Origin: Paracoccaceae bacterium
GTDB lineage: Bacteria > Pseudomonadota > Alphaproteobacteria > Rhodobacterales > Rhodobacteraceae
Direction of reading: 5' to 3'
Length of the DNA stretch: 64,000 nucleotides
Assembly (NCBI GenBank): GCA_020425085.1
Contig: JAGQRW010000007.1
Location: 434,001 to 498,000 of the forward strand
A program made the translations under genes and the position numbers. This document shows, piece after piece, positions 50,689 to 59,824 of this stretch. Every line of letters begins with the position of its first letter. The first letter of the stretch is position 1. Under the pieces are notes generated by a model. The model did no database searches, was not told where the DNA came from, and was given only the letters and a program-made list of their open reading frames with translations.

Positions 50689-53466
50689 ATGCCGTTTGCT
50701 GGCACCATTGGATTTCTGTCACCCTGGCTGTTGCTGGGGCTGCTGGCGTTGCCGGTATTGTGGTGGCTGCTAAGGGCGGTGCCGCCAGCGGCGATCAGGC
50801 GACGGTTTCCGGCGGTAACGCTGCTTTTGGGGCTGAAGGATCCGGAATCAACACCGGACAAGACCCCCTGGTGGTTGTTGCTGCTAAGGATGCTGGCGCT
50901 GGCCTTGGTGATTGTCGGTTTTGCCGGGCCAATCCTGAACCCTGAGCAACAGCGTCTGGCAACCGGTCCCTTGCTGATCCTCAGGGATGCAAGCTGGGCC
51001 AGCGCACCGGACTGGGCGCGGCGTCAGGACAAGCTGGCCGAGGTTCTGGCCGGGGCGGAACGGCAAGGGCGGCCGGTCGCCATGCTGGCGCTGAGCGGGC
51101 CGCTGCCAAAAGATCAGCCGTTGGAGTTTCAGGCCGCCGGGGAATGGGTCAAAAACCTGCCCGCATCGGAACCGATGCCGTGGGAACCGGATTATGAGGC
51201 GGTAGGTATCTGGCTTGGCTCACTCAAAGAAACCGGGTTTGAAACCCTCTGGATGTCAGATGGTCTGGCGCGGGACGGACGGGGCGATCTACTGGCAGCA
51301 CTGTCCAAACGCGGCCGGGTTTCGGTGATCGAGGCTGATCGCAGCATTCTGGCACTGCGCCCGCCGGTCTATCGTGACGCGACACTTGCCGTAACCGCAT
51401 TGCGACAGGATGCGGTAATCGGTGAACCGGTCATCATCAACGCTCTTGGTCCCGATCCGGCGGGCATCGAACGGCAACTTGCCAGCAAAGAGGTCAGCTT
51501 TGACACCGGTGCCACCTCGGTTGAAGCGGTGTTTGATCTGCCTTCCGAGTTGCGAAACCGCATCAGCCGGTTTCAGATTGTGGGCATTCGTTCCGCCGGC
51601 GCGGTGGTGCTTGCCGATGACGCGTTGAAGCGGCGCAAGATCGCGCTGTTTGCCGGCCAGCAACCGCGTGAGGGACAGGAACTTGTTTCACCGCTTCACT
51701 ACCTGAAAAAGGCGCTGGCACCCGGTGCCGAACTGATCGAGGCACCGGTACGCGAAAGCCTGCTGGCGGCCCCCGATGTGGTGATCCTGGCCGATGTCGT
51801 CAACATGACCCCGAGCGAGGTTCAGAACCTGACCGAATGGGTGGAAAAGGGCGGCATGCTGGTCAGGTTCGCCGGTCCGAGACTGGCCGAAGCAGGTGCT
51901 GGCAAGATTGATCAGGATCCCCTGTTGCCGGTGCGTCTAAGGGCGGGGGGGCGCAATGTTGGCGGTGCGATGTCCTGGGGCTCGCCGAAACAGTTGCAGG
52001 CGTTTGAAAGCGGTTCGCCGTTTTTCGGACTGGCGATTCCCAAGGATGTCGAAGTCACCTCGCAGGTGATCGCCGAACCGGATCCGGCATTGAATGAACG
52101 CACCATCGCCTCGCTTCAGGATGGCACGCCGCTGGTGACGCGAAAATCGCTGGGTCAGGGTCAGGTGGTGCTGTTTCACGTCACCGCCAATGCCGAATGG
52201 TCCAGCCTGCCGCTTTCCGGGCTGTTCGTGCAGATGCTGGAACGCCTGGCGGTTTCAACCAGGACCGCCACGCCCGAGGCGGCGGATCTGGCTGGGCAAA
52301 GCTGGCAGCCGGAACAGGTGCTGAACGGTTTTGGTGAACTCAGACAAGCGGATGATCTGATCGCGGTGGCGGGCGAAAGGCTGGCCGGGGCCAGGGTCGG
52401 CAGCAATCTTCTGCCCGGTATTTATCGCCACGGCGACCGGCAGATCGCCCTGAACGTGATCGCACCGGATCGTGAGCTGGCAGCAGCGGCCTGGCCGGTC
52501 GGCCTGCCGGTCGACCATATGCAGAAGGTGGCGGAACAACCGCTGAAGGCGCTGCTGTTGGCGCTGGCGCTGATTGGCTTGATGCTGGATATTCTGGCAA
52601 CCCTCTGGCTGAGCGGGCGGCTGAGCGGTCCACGCGAAACGGTGTTGCGCGGTGTTTTGCTGGTGATGGCGCTGATGGTGTTGCCCGGAGACGGTGCAAA
52701 GGCCCAGGATGAAATGGCGCTGCGGGCGACGCGTGACACGGTGCTTGCCTATGTCAAAACCGGCGATGCCGGGCTTGACCGGATCTCCGAAGCGGGACTT
52801 TACGGCTTGTCGCAGGTCATGGCGACGCGCACGGCGGTAGAGCCGGCCGATCCGATTGCGGTCGATCTTGAGACGGATGAACTGGCGTTCTATCCGATGA
52901 TCTACTGGCCGGTTTCGGAATCCCAGGCGTTGCCGTCCAAGGCGGCTTATGGCCGGCTGAACAATTATCTGCTGACCGGCGGTATGATCCTGTTTGATAC
53001 CCGCGATGCCAATCTTGGCGGCCTTGGCACGGCCACGCCGAACGGGCGGCGGTTGCAGCAACTGGCGGCGGGGTTGAACATTCCGGCGCTGGAGCCGATC
53101 CCGCCTGACCATGTGCTGACGCGCACCTTCTATCTGTTGCAGGATTTTCCGGGCCGCTATGCTGGTGCTGAAGTTTGGGTCGAGGCGGCACCAAAAGACG
53201 CCGTCCGGATCGAGGGGATGCCGTTTCGCAACCTCAATGACGGGGTATCGCCGGTGCTGATTGGCGGAAATGACTGGGCCTCGGCCTGGGCGATGACACG
53301 GCAGGGCGATGCCATGTTTCCGGTCGGTCGCGGCGGCTATGCCGGCCAGAGACAGCGCGAGATCGCCTATCGTTTCGGCATCAATCTGGTGATGTATGTA
53401 CTGACCGGCAACTACAAATCCGATCAGGTGCATGTGCCGGCCCTTCTGGAACGGCTGGGGCAATAG
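50689..53466 (+). CDS. BatA-like membrane protein with C-terminal DUF4159
   Basis: A 925-residue protein. Two N-terminal membrane helices (residues ~8-30 and ~62-82) are typical of Aerotolerance/BatA. A VWA-like region begins at LLILRDASWAS, where the metal motif is DxSxA (Asp100, Ser102, Ala104). A central membrane helix follows at ~620-650, then a periplasmic DUF4159 domain (FYPMIYWPVSESQALPSKAAYGRLNNYLLTGGMILFDTRD). The ATG abuts the DUF58 stop. Confidence 0.85.
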   Translation: MPFAGTIGFLSPWLLLGLLALPVLWWLLRAVPPAAIRRRFPAVTLLLGLKDPESTPDKTPWWLLLLRMLALALVIVGFAGPILNPEQQRLATGPLLILRDASWASAPDWARRQDKLAEVLAGAERQGRPVAMLALSGPLPKDQPLEFQAAGEWVKNLPASEPMPWEPDYEAVGIWLGSLKETGFETLWMSDGLARDGRGDLLAALSKRGRVSVIEADRSILALRPPVYRDATLAVTALRQDAVIGEPVIINALGPDPAGIERQLASKEVSFDTGATSVEAVFDLPSELRNRISRFQIVGIRSAGAVVLADDALKRRKIALFAGQQPREGQELVSPLHYLKKALAPGAELIEAPVRESLLAAPDVVILADVVNMTPSEVQNLTEWVEKGGMLVRFAGPRLAEAGAGKIDQDPLLPVRLRAGGRNVGGAMSWGSPKQLQAFESGSPFFGLAIPKDVEVTSQVIAEPDPALNERTIASLQDGTPLVTRKSLGQGQVVLFHVTANAEWSSLPLSGLFVQMLERLAVSTRTATPEAADLAGQSWQPEQVLNGFGELRQADDLIAVAGERLAGARVGSNLLPGIYRHGDRQIALNVIAPDRELAAAAWPVGLPVDHMQKVAEQPLKALLLALALIGLMLDILATLWLSGRLSGPRETVLRGVLLVMALMVLPGDGAKAQDEMALRATRDTVLAYVKTGDAGLDRISEAGLYGLSQVMATRTAVEPADPIAVDLETDELAFYPMIYWPVSESQALPSKAAYGRLNNYLLTGGMILFDTRDANLGGLGTATPNGRRLQQLAAGLNIPALEPIPPDHVLTRTFYLLQDFPGRYAGAEVWVEAAPKDAVRIEGMPFRNLNDGVSPVLIGGNDWASAWAMTRQGDAMFPVGRGGYAGQRQREIAYRFGINLVMYVLTGNYKSDQVHVPALLERLGQ

Positions 53467-53467
53467 G

Positions 53468-55546
53468 ATGGCGACGGATCTGGTATTTGATTTCCTGTTG
53501 CCGTGGCCGGTTCTGGCCGGGCTTGGCGTGCTGGCCGCAATGTTGCTGGTGGTTGCGCTGTGGCGCGGGCTGTCGGGCTGGTGGCTGCGCGCGTTGGCGG
53601 CGTTCGTCCTGCTGTTTGCGCTGGCCAATCCGTCGCTCAGGCAGGAAAATCGCAATCCATTGAAGAATATCGCGCTGGTGGTGGTGGATCGCACCTCCAG
53701 TCAGCAAATCTCGACCCGGCCGGAACAGGTCAATGCGGCCGTTGCCGCCCTTCAATCGCGGCTGGCCGGGCTTGACAATGTCGAGGTCAAGACCGTCACC
53801 CTGACCGATGCGCCCGCCGACAGCGATGCAGGCACGCTTTTGATGACGGCACTTGCCCAGGCCGCGACCGAGGTTGCCAACAGCCGCATTGCCGGGGCCA
53901 TCCTGATTACCGACGGTCAGGTGCATGACGCACTGTTGGCACCTGATTTCCCCGCGCCGGTGCAGGTGCTGTTGAGCGGTGCCAAAACCGACTGGGACCG
54001 ACGCCTGATGATCACCAACGCCCCCGCCTTTGCCATATTGGGTGAGCCGGTGACGCTGAAGCTGAAGGTCGAGGATCAGGGCGCGGTTCCGGCAGGGGTT
54101 GGCACCACGACCGATCTTGTCATCACGGTTGACGGCGGGGCCGAGCAGCGGTTCAGGGTGAAAACCGGTCAGGAACTTGAACTGCCATTGAAACTTGCAC
54201 ATGGCGGGCAGAACGTTTTGCAGTTCCGAATTCCCGAGGCCGATGGCGAGTTGACCGACCGAAACAATGCCGCCGTGGTTGCAATCAACGGCATTCGTGA
54301 CCGTTTGCGGGTGCTTTTGATTTCGGGCGAGCCTTATGCGGGCGAGCGTACATGGCGCAACCTTCTGAAATCGGATTCCTCGGTGGATCTGGTGCATTTC
54401 ACCATCCTGCGCCCGCCGGGAAAGCAGGATGGCGTGCCGGTGGCCGAATTGTCGCTGATCGCTTTTCCGACCCATGAACTGTTTCAGGACAAAATCGGTC
54501 AGTTTGATTTGATCATCTTTGACCGCTACCGCCGGCGCGGCATCCTGCCGTCAATCTATCTGGAGAATGTCGCCGAATATGTCGAAAACGGCGGTGCGGT
54601 GCTGGTGGCGGCGGGGCCGGCCTTTGCCGGGGTTGAAAGCCTTTACCGCTCGCCCTTGGCGCGGGTGCTGCCCGCCGAACCTTCTGCCGGGGTGTTCGAG
54701 ACGGGATTTGTGCCGCAGATATCGGACCTTGGCCGCCGTCATCCGGTGACTGCCGGGCTGGAAGATTTTGCGCCGCGCCCTCGGGCCGAGGATGGCAGCC
54801 CCGGCTGGGGCCGCTGGTTGAGAATGGTCGATCTTGAACCGATCTCTGGCAACACCGTCATGACCGGCCCGAAAGGGCGGCCATTGCTGATACTTGATCG
54901 TGTCGGGCGCGGGCGCATCGCGCTGTTGGCCTCGGATCAGGCCTGGCTCTGGCATCGTGGATATGAGGGGGGCGGGCCGCAACTGGAACTGCTGCGCCGA
55001 CTGGCGCACTGGATGATGAAGGAACCCGAACTTGAGGAGGAGGCGCTGAGCGCGCAAGCCAAAGGCCGCAACGTGACGGTGACGCGCCGCTCGCTGCAAC
55101 AGGGCGCACGGGTGCTAACGCTGACCGACCCCGAAGGCAACAGCCGCGAAATCGCCATGGATGAAGTGTCGCCCGGTCGCTATGTCGCCCGCTTTGAAGG
55201 GGCCGAAAACGGCCTTTATCGTCTAAGCGAGGGTGAGCTTGAAACTGTGGTGGCGCTGGGTCCGGCAGCGCCGAAGGAATTCGAGGATGCCATCTCGACC
55301 GGGGAAGTCCTGGCGCCCTATGTGGCGGCAACCAGAGGCGGAATTCACCGGCTGAGCGACGGTGTGCCGGATATCCGCATGGTCCGCACCGACCGGGTCG
55401 CCAGTGGGCGCGGCTGGATCGGGCTGGCCAATCGCAATGCCTATGTGACGGTCGATATCCGCCTGCGACCACTTGGCTCGGCCTTGCTGTTCTTGCTGCT
55501 GATCTCGACCCTGATGCTGCTGGCATGGCGGCGCGAGGGGCGCTAG
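53468..55546 (+). CDS. Bat-like membrane protein with glutamine amidotransferase-like region
   Basis: A 692-residue protein, first ATG 1 nt after the previous stop. Two N-terminal helices, then a degenerate VWA start (VVVDRTSS, DxTxS), Ig/beta-type regions, and a class I glutamine amidotransferase-like fold (LRVLLISGEPYAG, GGAVLVAAGPAFAG) without a recognisable catalytic Cys. One C-terminal helix. It is the last gene of the moxR operon. Role unknown; likely a periplasm-facing partner of the other three. Confidence 0.8.
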   Translation: MATDLVFDFLLPWPVLAGLGVLAAMLLVVALWRGLSGWWLRALAAFVLLFALANPSLRQENRNPLKNIALVVVDRTSSQQISTRPEQVNAAVAALQSRLAGLDNVEVKTVTLTDAPADSDAGTLLMTALAQAATEVANSRIAGAILITDGQVHDALLAPDFPAPVQVLLSGAKTDWDRRLMITNAPAFAILGEPVTLKLKVEDQGAVPAGVGTTTDLVITVDGGAEQRFRVKTGQELELPLKLAHGGQNVLQFRIPEADGELTDRNNAAVVAINGIRDRLRVLLISGEPYAGERTWRNLLKSDSSVDLVHFTILRPPGKQDGVPVAELSLIAFPTHELFQDKIGQFDLIIFDRYRRRGILPSIYLENVAEYVENGGAVLVAAGPAFAGVESLYRSPLARVLPAEPSAGVFETGFVPQISDLGRRHPVTAGLEDFAPRPRAEDGSPGWGRWLRMVDLEPISGNTVMTGPKGRPLLILDRVGRGRIALLASDQAWLWHRGYEGGGPQLELLRRLAHWMMKEPELEEEALSAQAKGRNVTVTRRSLQQGARVLTLTDPEGNSREIAMDEVSPGRYVARFEGAENGLYRLSEGELETVVALGPAAPKEFEDAISTGEVLAPYVAATRGGIHRLSDGVPDIRMVRTDRVASGRGWIGLANRNAYVTVDIRLRPLGSALLFLLLISTLMLLAWRREGR

Positions 55547-55583
55547 CGCAAAGGGCGGCCGGCAATGACTGCTGGACTCGGCG

Positions 55584-55620
55584 TTGATTTGGCAGTTATT
55601 GGTAATGTTATATGACCAAT
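55584..55620 (+). promoter_or_regulatory. glcD promoter and FCD-regulator operator
   Basis: TTGATT (55584-55589), 18-nt spacer, TTATAT (55608-55613). ATTGGT (55598-55603) and ACCAAT (55615-55620) form a perfect inverted repeat over the -10; the core TGGTAA-N7-TGACCA (55600-55618) matches the operator of the FCD regulator at 35903 in arms and spacing. This overlap suggests repression. Confidence 0.65.
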
Positions 55621-55633
55621 TCGGGGGTTCCAG

Positions 55634-57073
55634 ATGGAAATGCCGGTGCCAAGACTGAGGCTGCTTGCCAACAAGGCGCACATAGTCTGCCGATTGCGTG
55701 AGGTACTGAGCAAGGCTGCGGTGATTGAACATGCCACCGAAACCCGCGCCTATGAATGCGATGCGCTTAGCGCCTATCGCTGCCCGCCGTTGGCGGTTGT
55801 ACTGCCATCCACGACCGCTGAAGTGTCGGAGGTTCTGAAAATCTGTCATCAGGAAGGTGTGCCGGTGGTTCCCCGCGGGGCCGGAACATCGCTTGCCGGG
55901 GGGGCGTTGCCGACAGCGGATTGCGTGGTTCTTGGGGTCGCGAAACTCAACCAGGTGATCAAGATCGACTATGACAACCGGTTCATCCGGGTCGGATCCG
56001 GACGCACCAACCTGAGCGTGACTGGCGCGGTCGAGGAACGGGGGTTTTTCTATGCGCCCGATCCGTCCAGCCAGTTGGCCTGTGTCATTGCCGGCAATGT
56101 GGCGATGAATTCCGGTGGTGCGCATTGCCTGAAATACGGTGTCACCACCAATAACCTGTTGGGTGTCACCATGGTTTTGATGGATGGCAGCGTGGTCGAG
56201 ATCGGCGGCGAATATGCGGATGCGGCTGGGCTGGATCTGTTGGGGCTGATCTGCGGCTCGGAGGGGCAGCTTGGGGTGGTGACCGAAGCAAGCCTCAGGA
56301 TCCTGCACCAGCCCGAAGGGGCGCGGCCGGTGATGATTGGCTTTGACAGCAGCGAGGCGGCGGGGGCCTGTGTTTCCGACATCATCAGGGCCGGCGTTCT
56401 GCCGGTGGCGATCGAGTTCATGGACCGACCCTGCATTCGTGCGACCGAAGCCTTTGCCGGCGCCGGTTATCCCGATGTCGAGGCGTTGCTGATCATCGAG
56501 GTTGAAGGTGCCGTCAGCGAAATTGATTTTCAGCTTGGCAAGATCGTGGAAATTGCCAAGGCGCATGATCCGGTCGAGATCCGCGAAAGCCGCTCGGCCG
56601 AGGAAAGCGCGCGTATCTGGGCCGGGCGCAAGGCGGCGTTCGGGGCAATGGGGCAGATCAACGATTACATGTGCCTTGACGGCACCATTCCGGTTTCGCA
56701 ACTGCCGCTGGTGCTGAGGCGTATCCGGGAATTGTCCGGTCAATATGGTCTGGATGTCGGCAATGTGTTTCACGCCGGTGACGGCAATATGCATCCCCTG
56801 ATCCTTTATGATGCCAACAAGCCCGGCGATCTAGAGAAATGCGAAAAGATGGGTGCGGATATCCTCAGGCTTTGCGTCGAGGTCGGTGGATGCCTGACCG
56901 GTGAACACGGAGTCGGCGTGGAAAAGCGCGATCTGATGCATGTGCAGTACAGCAAGGATGATCTTGAGGTGCAGCTGGCGGTAAAGGATGTGTTTGATCC
57001 GGAATGGCTCTTGAACCCGGCAAAGGTATTTCCGCTGGCGATAACGAGGGGCCGTCGTGAACGGGTGGTTTAG
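55634..57073 (+). CDS. glcD: Glycolate oxidase subunit GlcD
   Basis: A 479-residue FAD-linked oxidase (FAD_binding_4 plus FAD-oxidase_C). FAD motifs are VVPRGAGTSLAGGAL and MNSGGAHCLKYGVTTNNLLG. The C-terminal NVFHAGDGNMHPLIL and GGCLTGEHGVGVEKRDLM are typical of GlcD. It oxidises glycolate to glyoxylate with GlcE and GlcF at the inner membrane, passing electrons to quinone. Confidence 0.95.
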   Translation: MEMPVPRLRLLANKAHIVCRLREVLSKAAVIEHATETRAYECDALSAYRCPPLAVVLPSTTAEVSEVLKICHQEGVPVVPRGAGTSLAGGALPTADCVVLGVAKLNQVIKIDYDNRFIRVGSGRTNLSVTGAVEERGFFYAPDPSSQLACVIAGNVAMNSGGAHCLKYGVTTNNLLGVTMVLMDGSVVEIGGEYADAAGLDLLGLICGSEGQLGVVTEASLRILHQPEGARPVMIGFDSSEAAGACVSDIIRAGVLPVAIEFMDRPCIRATEAFAGAGYPDVEALLIIEVEGAVSEIDFQLGKIVEIAKAHDPVEIRESRSAEESARIWAGRKAAFGAMGQINDYMCLDGTIPVSQLPLVLRRIRELSGQYGLDVGNVFHAGDGNMHPLILYDANKPGDLEKCEKMGADILRLCVEVGGCLTGEHGVGVEKRDLMHVQYSKDDLEVQLAVKDVFDPEWLLNPAKVFPLAITRGRRERVV

Positions 57074-57109
57074 GGGCTTTGCCCCCGGTCCCTGGCGGGC
57101 CCTCCCCCA

Positions 57110-57130
57110 GAGTATTTCCGGCAATAAAGA
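57110..57130. repeat. Short intergenic repeat (GAGTATTT family), copy 3
   Basis: GAGTATTTCCGGCAATAAAG (57110-57129), preceded by a GC-rich CCTGGCGGGCCCTCCC stretch, between glcD and glcE. It resembles the copies at 12181 and 31427. It lies directly before the glcE start. Confidence 0.35.
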
Positions 57131-58276
57131 ATGCAGGCGATGATTGAAACTGAGGCTGATCTTTCAGAAGTGATTGCCGGGGCGTCGGGCCCTTTGACGG
57201 TTGTTGGCGGTGGTACGCGCCTGATCGGTCTGACGGCGGGGCAGGTGCTGGCGACCGAAGGGTTGAGCGGTGTCAGGCTATATGAGCCGGGCGCGCTGAC
57301 GCTGGTTGCCGGAGCGGGCACACCGCTCGGGGAAATCGAGGCGTTGCTGGCGACAGAAGGTCAGGCGCTGGCGTTTGAGCCGATGGATCATCGCGGCCTG
57401 CTCGGGCAGACCGGCGCGCCCAGTGTCGGCGGCATGGTGGCGGCCAATGTTTCGGGGCCGCGACGGGTGAAGGCGGGGGCCTGCCGGGATTTTCTGTTGG
57501 GGGTGCGGTTCGTCGATGGCAGCGGACGCATTTTGAAGAATGGCGGGCGGGTGATGAAGAATGTCACCGGCTATGATCTGGCCAAGTTGATGGCCGGCAG
57601 TTTCGGCACGCTTGGGGTGTTGAGCGAGGTATCGCTGAAGGTGCTGCCACGGGCGGAAACCTCGACCTCGGTTCTGATCGAGGGGTTGGGGGCGGCTGAT
57701 GCGGTCAGGGCGATGGGTATGGCGCTGGGTTCGCCATTTGACATCAGTGCGGCGGCACATGCGCCGATCGGGCCCGAGGGGGCGGCCACGACGATGTTGC
57801 GGCTGGAAGGGTTTCAGCAATCGGTTGCCTATCGGGCCGGGCGATTGCGCGATCACTTGCGGGAATTCGGTAGTATCGAGATCGAAGTGAGCCATGAGAA
57901 ATCGACAGATATCTGGCGCTGGGTCCGGGATGTGCAGGCTTTTCACGCCAGCAAAGGCGATGTCTGGCGGATCGTTGTCAAACCGACCGATGGCCCCGAG
58001 GTGGGGAAACGGCTTGTCGAACGGTTTGCCGCCGGACTTGTTTTTGATCAGGGCGGTGGGCTGATCTGGGTGCTGGTGCCTGCGGGATCGGATGCCCGCG
58101 CCGTTCTGTCCGGCATTGAAGGGCACGCAAGGATCGAGCGGGCGAGCAATGAAACCAAGGCGAAGCTTGGGGTATTCCCACGGCAAAACGCGTTGGTCGA
58201 GCGTTTGTCGGCGGGGCTCAGGGCAAAATTCGATCCTCGGGGAATATTGAATCCGGGATTGATGGACGCACTATGA
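57131..58276 (+). CDS. glcE: Glycolate oxidase subunit GlcE
   Basis: A 381-residue FAD-binding subunit, shorter than GlcD. QTGAPSVGGMVAANVSGPRR and NVTGYDLAKLMAGSFGTLGVLSE are the GlcE FAD-binding blocks. It completes the glycolate dehydrogenase with GlcD and GlcF. Its stop overlaps the ATG of a small downstream ORF (ATGA). Confidence 0.93.
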   Translation: MQAMIETEADLSEVIAGASGPLTVVGGGTRLIGLTAGQVLATEGLSGVRLYEPGALTLVAGAGTPLGEIEALLATEGQALAFEPMDHRGLLGQTGAPSVGGMVAANVSGPRRVKAGACRDFLLGVRFVDGSGRILKNGGRVMKNVTGYDLAKLMAGSFGTLGVLSEVSLKVLPRAETSTSVLIEGLGAADAVRAMGMALGSPFDISAAAHAPIGPEGAATTMLRLEGFQQSVAYRAGRLRDHLREFGSIEIEVSHEKSTDIWRWVRDVQAFHASKGDVWRIVVKPTDGPEVGKRLVERFAAGLVFDQGGGLIWVLVPAGSDARAVLSGIEGHARIERASNETKAKLGVFPRQNALVERLSAGLRAKFDPRGILNPGLMDAL

Positions 58277-58416
58277 TCGGATGCGCGGTGGCAATCGGTA
58301 CATTCCGCTTTTGGACCGGGGGCAGCCCCAAGGCGCGCGCACTGGTTTCGGTCGCAGTGCTGGTGTTTTTCGCGGCAGTACCGGCTGGGCTGGTTCATTT
58401 GGGAATACCATCATGA
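58273..58416 (+). CDS. 47-codon membrane microprotein between glcE and glcF (candidate)
   Basis: ATG 58273 overlaps the glcE stop by 4 nt and TGA 58414-58416 overlaps the glcF ATG by 4 nt, so the ORF fills the whole gap. It encodes a basic, Gly-rich N-terminal half (FRFWTGGSPKARA) and one hydrophobic segment (ALVSVAVLVFFAAVPAGLV). Coupling at both ends is strong evidence for translation. It might anchor the glycolate oxidase to the membrane. No family is recognised. Confidence 0.55.
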   Translation: MIGCAVAIGTFRFWTGGSPKARALVSVAVLVFFAAVPAGLVHLGIPS

Positions 58417-59708
58417 AAACCAACTTTACCCCGGAACAACTGAAAGACCCAGGATTGCAACGCGCCAATGCGATTTTGCGCACCTGTGTTCACTGCGGGT
58501 TTTGCATTGCCACCTGTCCGACCTATCAGGTGTTGGGCGATGAGTTGGACAGTCCGCGCGGGCGGATATATCTGATCAAGGACATGCTGGAAAACAATCG
58601 GGCGGCGGATGAACGGACAGTGAAACATATCGACCGTTGTCTGTCTTGTCTGGCCTGCATGACCACTTGCCCTTCGGGAGTACATTACATGCATCTGGTG
58701 GATCATGCCCGGGAATATATCGAAAAGACCTATCGCCGTCCCTTGGCAGACCGGTTGCTCAGATGGGTTCTGGCACAGGTTCTGCCTTATCCGGGACGGT
58801 TTCGGGTGGCGATCCTCGGTGCCTGGGTCGCGCGGCCTTTCCGGCGTTTGCTGCCGCGCCGTCTGGCGGTGCTGGTGGCGTTTGCGCCGGCCAGCCTGCC
58901 GCCAGTCAGCCGCAACGATGACGCGCAGGTGTTTCGGGCAATCGGCAAGCGGGTAAAGCGTGTGGCGTTGATGACGGGATGTGCGCAAAAGGCGCTGAAC
59001 ACCGATATCAACGACGCCACCATCCGCATCCTCAGACGCCACGGCTGCGAGGTGGTGGTGGCAAAGGGGGCGGGCTGTTGCGGCGCGCTTAGCCATCATA
59101 TGGGCAAAAGCGGCGACAGCCACCGCGCCGCGGCAAGGAATATTCGCGCCTGGAAGGCCGAGATCGACGCCGAGGGGCTGGATGCCATTGTCATCAATAC
59201 TTCGGGCTGCGGCACCACGGTGAAGGACTATGGCCACATGTTCGTCGACGGCGATCTGGCCGCCGATGCGGCCAAGGTGGCGGCGTTGGCGCGTGATATC
59301 AGCGAACTTCTGACAGAGCTTGATCTTGGGGCCGGCAATGCGCCTGCCCTGCGTGTCGCCTATCATGCTGCCTGTTCGCTGCAACATGGCCAGCAGGTAA
59401 AGGCTGCGCCGAAAAACCTGCTTCGCGCGGCAGGGTTTGAGGTGGTGGAGCCAGCGGATTCACATCTTTGCTGCGGATCGGCCGGAACCTATAACCTGCT
59501 TCAGCCCGAGATTGCCGGTGAATTGCAGGCGCGCAAGGTCGAAACCCTGGCTGCGGTCGCCCCGGATGTAATTGCGGCGGGCAATATCGGCTGCATGATG
59601 CAGATCGGTACTGATGCCGGGGTTCCGATCGTGCATACGGTGGAATTGCTTGACTGGGCCAGCGGTGGCCCGAAACCACCGGCAATGTTTCGCGTTGATG
59701 GACAATGA
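58413..59708 (+). CDS. glcF: Glycolate oxidase iron-sulfur subunit GlcF
   Basis: A 431-residue protein with two [4Fe-4S] ferredoxin motifs: CVHCGFCIATCP near residue 30 and CLSCLACMTTCP near residue 80. Two CCG domains follow (GCCGALSHHMG, HLCCGSAGTYN). It moves electrons from GlcDE to the quinone pool. The true ATG is 58413, as the frame opens in the microprotein region. Confidence 0.94.
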   Translation: MKTNFTPEQLKDPGLQRANAILRTCVHCGFCIATCPTYQVLGDELDSPRGRIYLIKDMLENNRAADERTVKHIDRCLSCLACMTTCPSGVHYMHLVDHAREYIEKTYRRPLADRLLRWVLAQVLPYPGRFRVAILGAWVARPFRRLLPRRLAVLVAFAPASLPPVSRNDDAQVFRAIGKRVKRVALMTGCAQKALNTDINDATIRILRRHGCEVVVAKGAGCCGALSHHMGKSGDSHRAAARNIRAWKAEIDAEGLDAIVINTSGCGTTVKDYGHMFVDGDLAADAAKVAALARDISELLTELDLGAGNAPALRVAYHAACSLQHGQQVKAAPKNLLRAAGFEVVEPADSHLCCGSAGTYNLLQPEIAGELQARKVETLAAVAPDVIAAGNIGCMMQIGTDAGVPIVHTVELLDWASGGPKPPAMFRVDGQ

Positions 59709-59824
59709 TACCGATCCATTCCGCATTTTCCCCAAATTGACCCATAAATCCCGCAAAGCAGCCTTAGTTTTGCCCCATCGCCTCGGCATTTTCATTTCCA
59801 ACGCCAGAAACCTGAGGTTCGAAA

